NCBI GenBank assembly: GCA_023139225.1
Contig: JAGLNZ010000166.1
Location: 1-6,881 of the forward strand
Origin: Desulfobacula sp.
GTDB taxonomy: Bacteria; Desulfobacterota; Desulfobacteria; Desulfobacterales; Desulfobacteraceae
Reading direction: 5' to 3'
DNA: 6,881 nt
Shown here piece by piece: positions 6,847 to 6,881 of this stretch. The notes beneath the pieces were generated by a model. The model was not told the DNA's origin, searched no databases, and saw only the letters and a program-made list of their open reading frames with translations. A program made the translations under genes and the position numbers. Within the stretch, counting starts at the first letter, position 1. Each line of letters opens with the position of its first letter.

Positions 6847-6881
6847 CCATAAAGGTCACACGTAACCATGAAGGTCACACG
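6844..6881 (+). repeat. Two tandem copies of a 19-bp repeat at the window edge
   Basis: Unit 1 (6844-6862) and unit 2 (6863-6881) both read TAACCATRAAGGTCACACG and differ only at position 8 (A at 6851, G at 6870). The first three bases of unit 1 are the ptsN stop codon. The second copy ends exactly at the window edge, so the array may go on beyond it. No hairpin of note forms within a unit. Function unknown. Confidence 0.85.

Noticed and set aside
6868..6881. ATG in the second repeat unit as the start of the next gene (MKVT...)
   Set aside because: The ATG is simply the G variant of a repeat position that is A in the first unit. The nearest purine run (AAAGG) is 12 nt away, and too little sequence remains to judge the frame.
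6847..6881. Rho-independent terminator after ptsN
   Set aside because: There is no GC-rich stem and no T run in the bases seen; GGT-N8-ACC across the repeat junction is only a 3-bp stem.

Overview
The window looks like a chromosomal housekeeping segment from an AT-rich Gram-negative bacterium. The gene order kdsA-kdsC-lptC-lptA-lptB-rpoN-hpf-ptsN, a long-form ribosome hibernation factor, a metal-type KDO-8-phosphate synthase and a divergent M23 peptidase with an unusual long N-terminal part together suggest a sulfate-reducing deltaproteobacterium (Desulfobacterota, perhaps Desulfobacteraceae). That placement rests on gene order and protein character, not on a database search.

Layout: positions 1-1049 hold, on the minus strand, the first 349 codons of a membrane-anchored M23-type peptidase; the gene runs off the left edge. 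Positions 1050-1205 are the only sizeable intergenic gap and carry two back-to-back sigma70-type promoters, one for each direction. From 1206 to 6846 eight plus-strand genes are packed with gaps of 0-9 nt or short overlaps (kdsC/lptC 4 nt, lptC/lptA about 23 nt with the start I prefer, lptA/lptB 1 nt), which implies one long operon. After ptsN, the last 38 bases are two copies of a 19-bp tandem repeat that begins on the ptsN stop codon and reaches the window edge.

How the genes work together: KdsA and KdsC make the sugar KDO of the lipopolysaccharide (LPS) inner core. LptC, LptA and LptB are the inner-membrane tether, the periplasmic bridge and the cytoplasmic ATPase of the LPS export machine. 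The distal part is regulatory: RpoN (sigma54), a long HPF that silences ribosomes by forming 100S dimers, and PtsN (EIIA-Ntr) of the nitrogen-related phosphotransferase system. The enterobacterial lptB-rpoN-hpf-ptsN cluster has the same order, so rapZ and HPr-type genes are expected downstream, outside the window.

I found no mobile element, CRISPR array, RNA gene or convincing rho-independent terminator, and nothing that amounts to a new system. The points most worth a second look are the terminal tandem repeat, the GTG start of lptA, the truncated M23 gene and the A9 tract in lptC.
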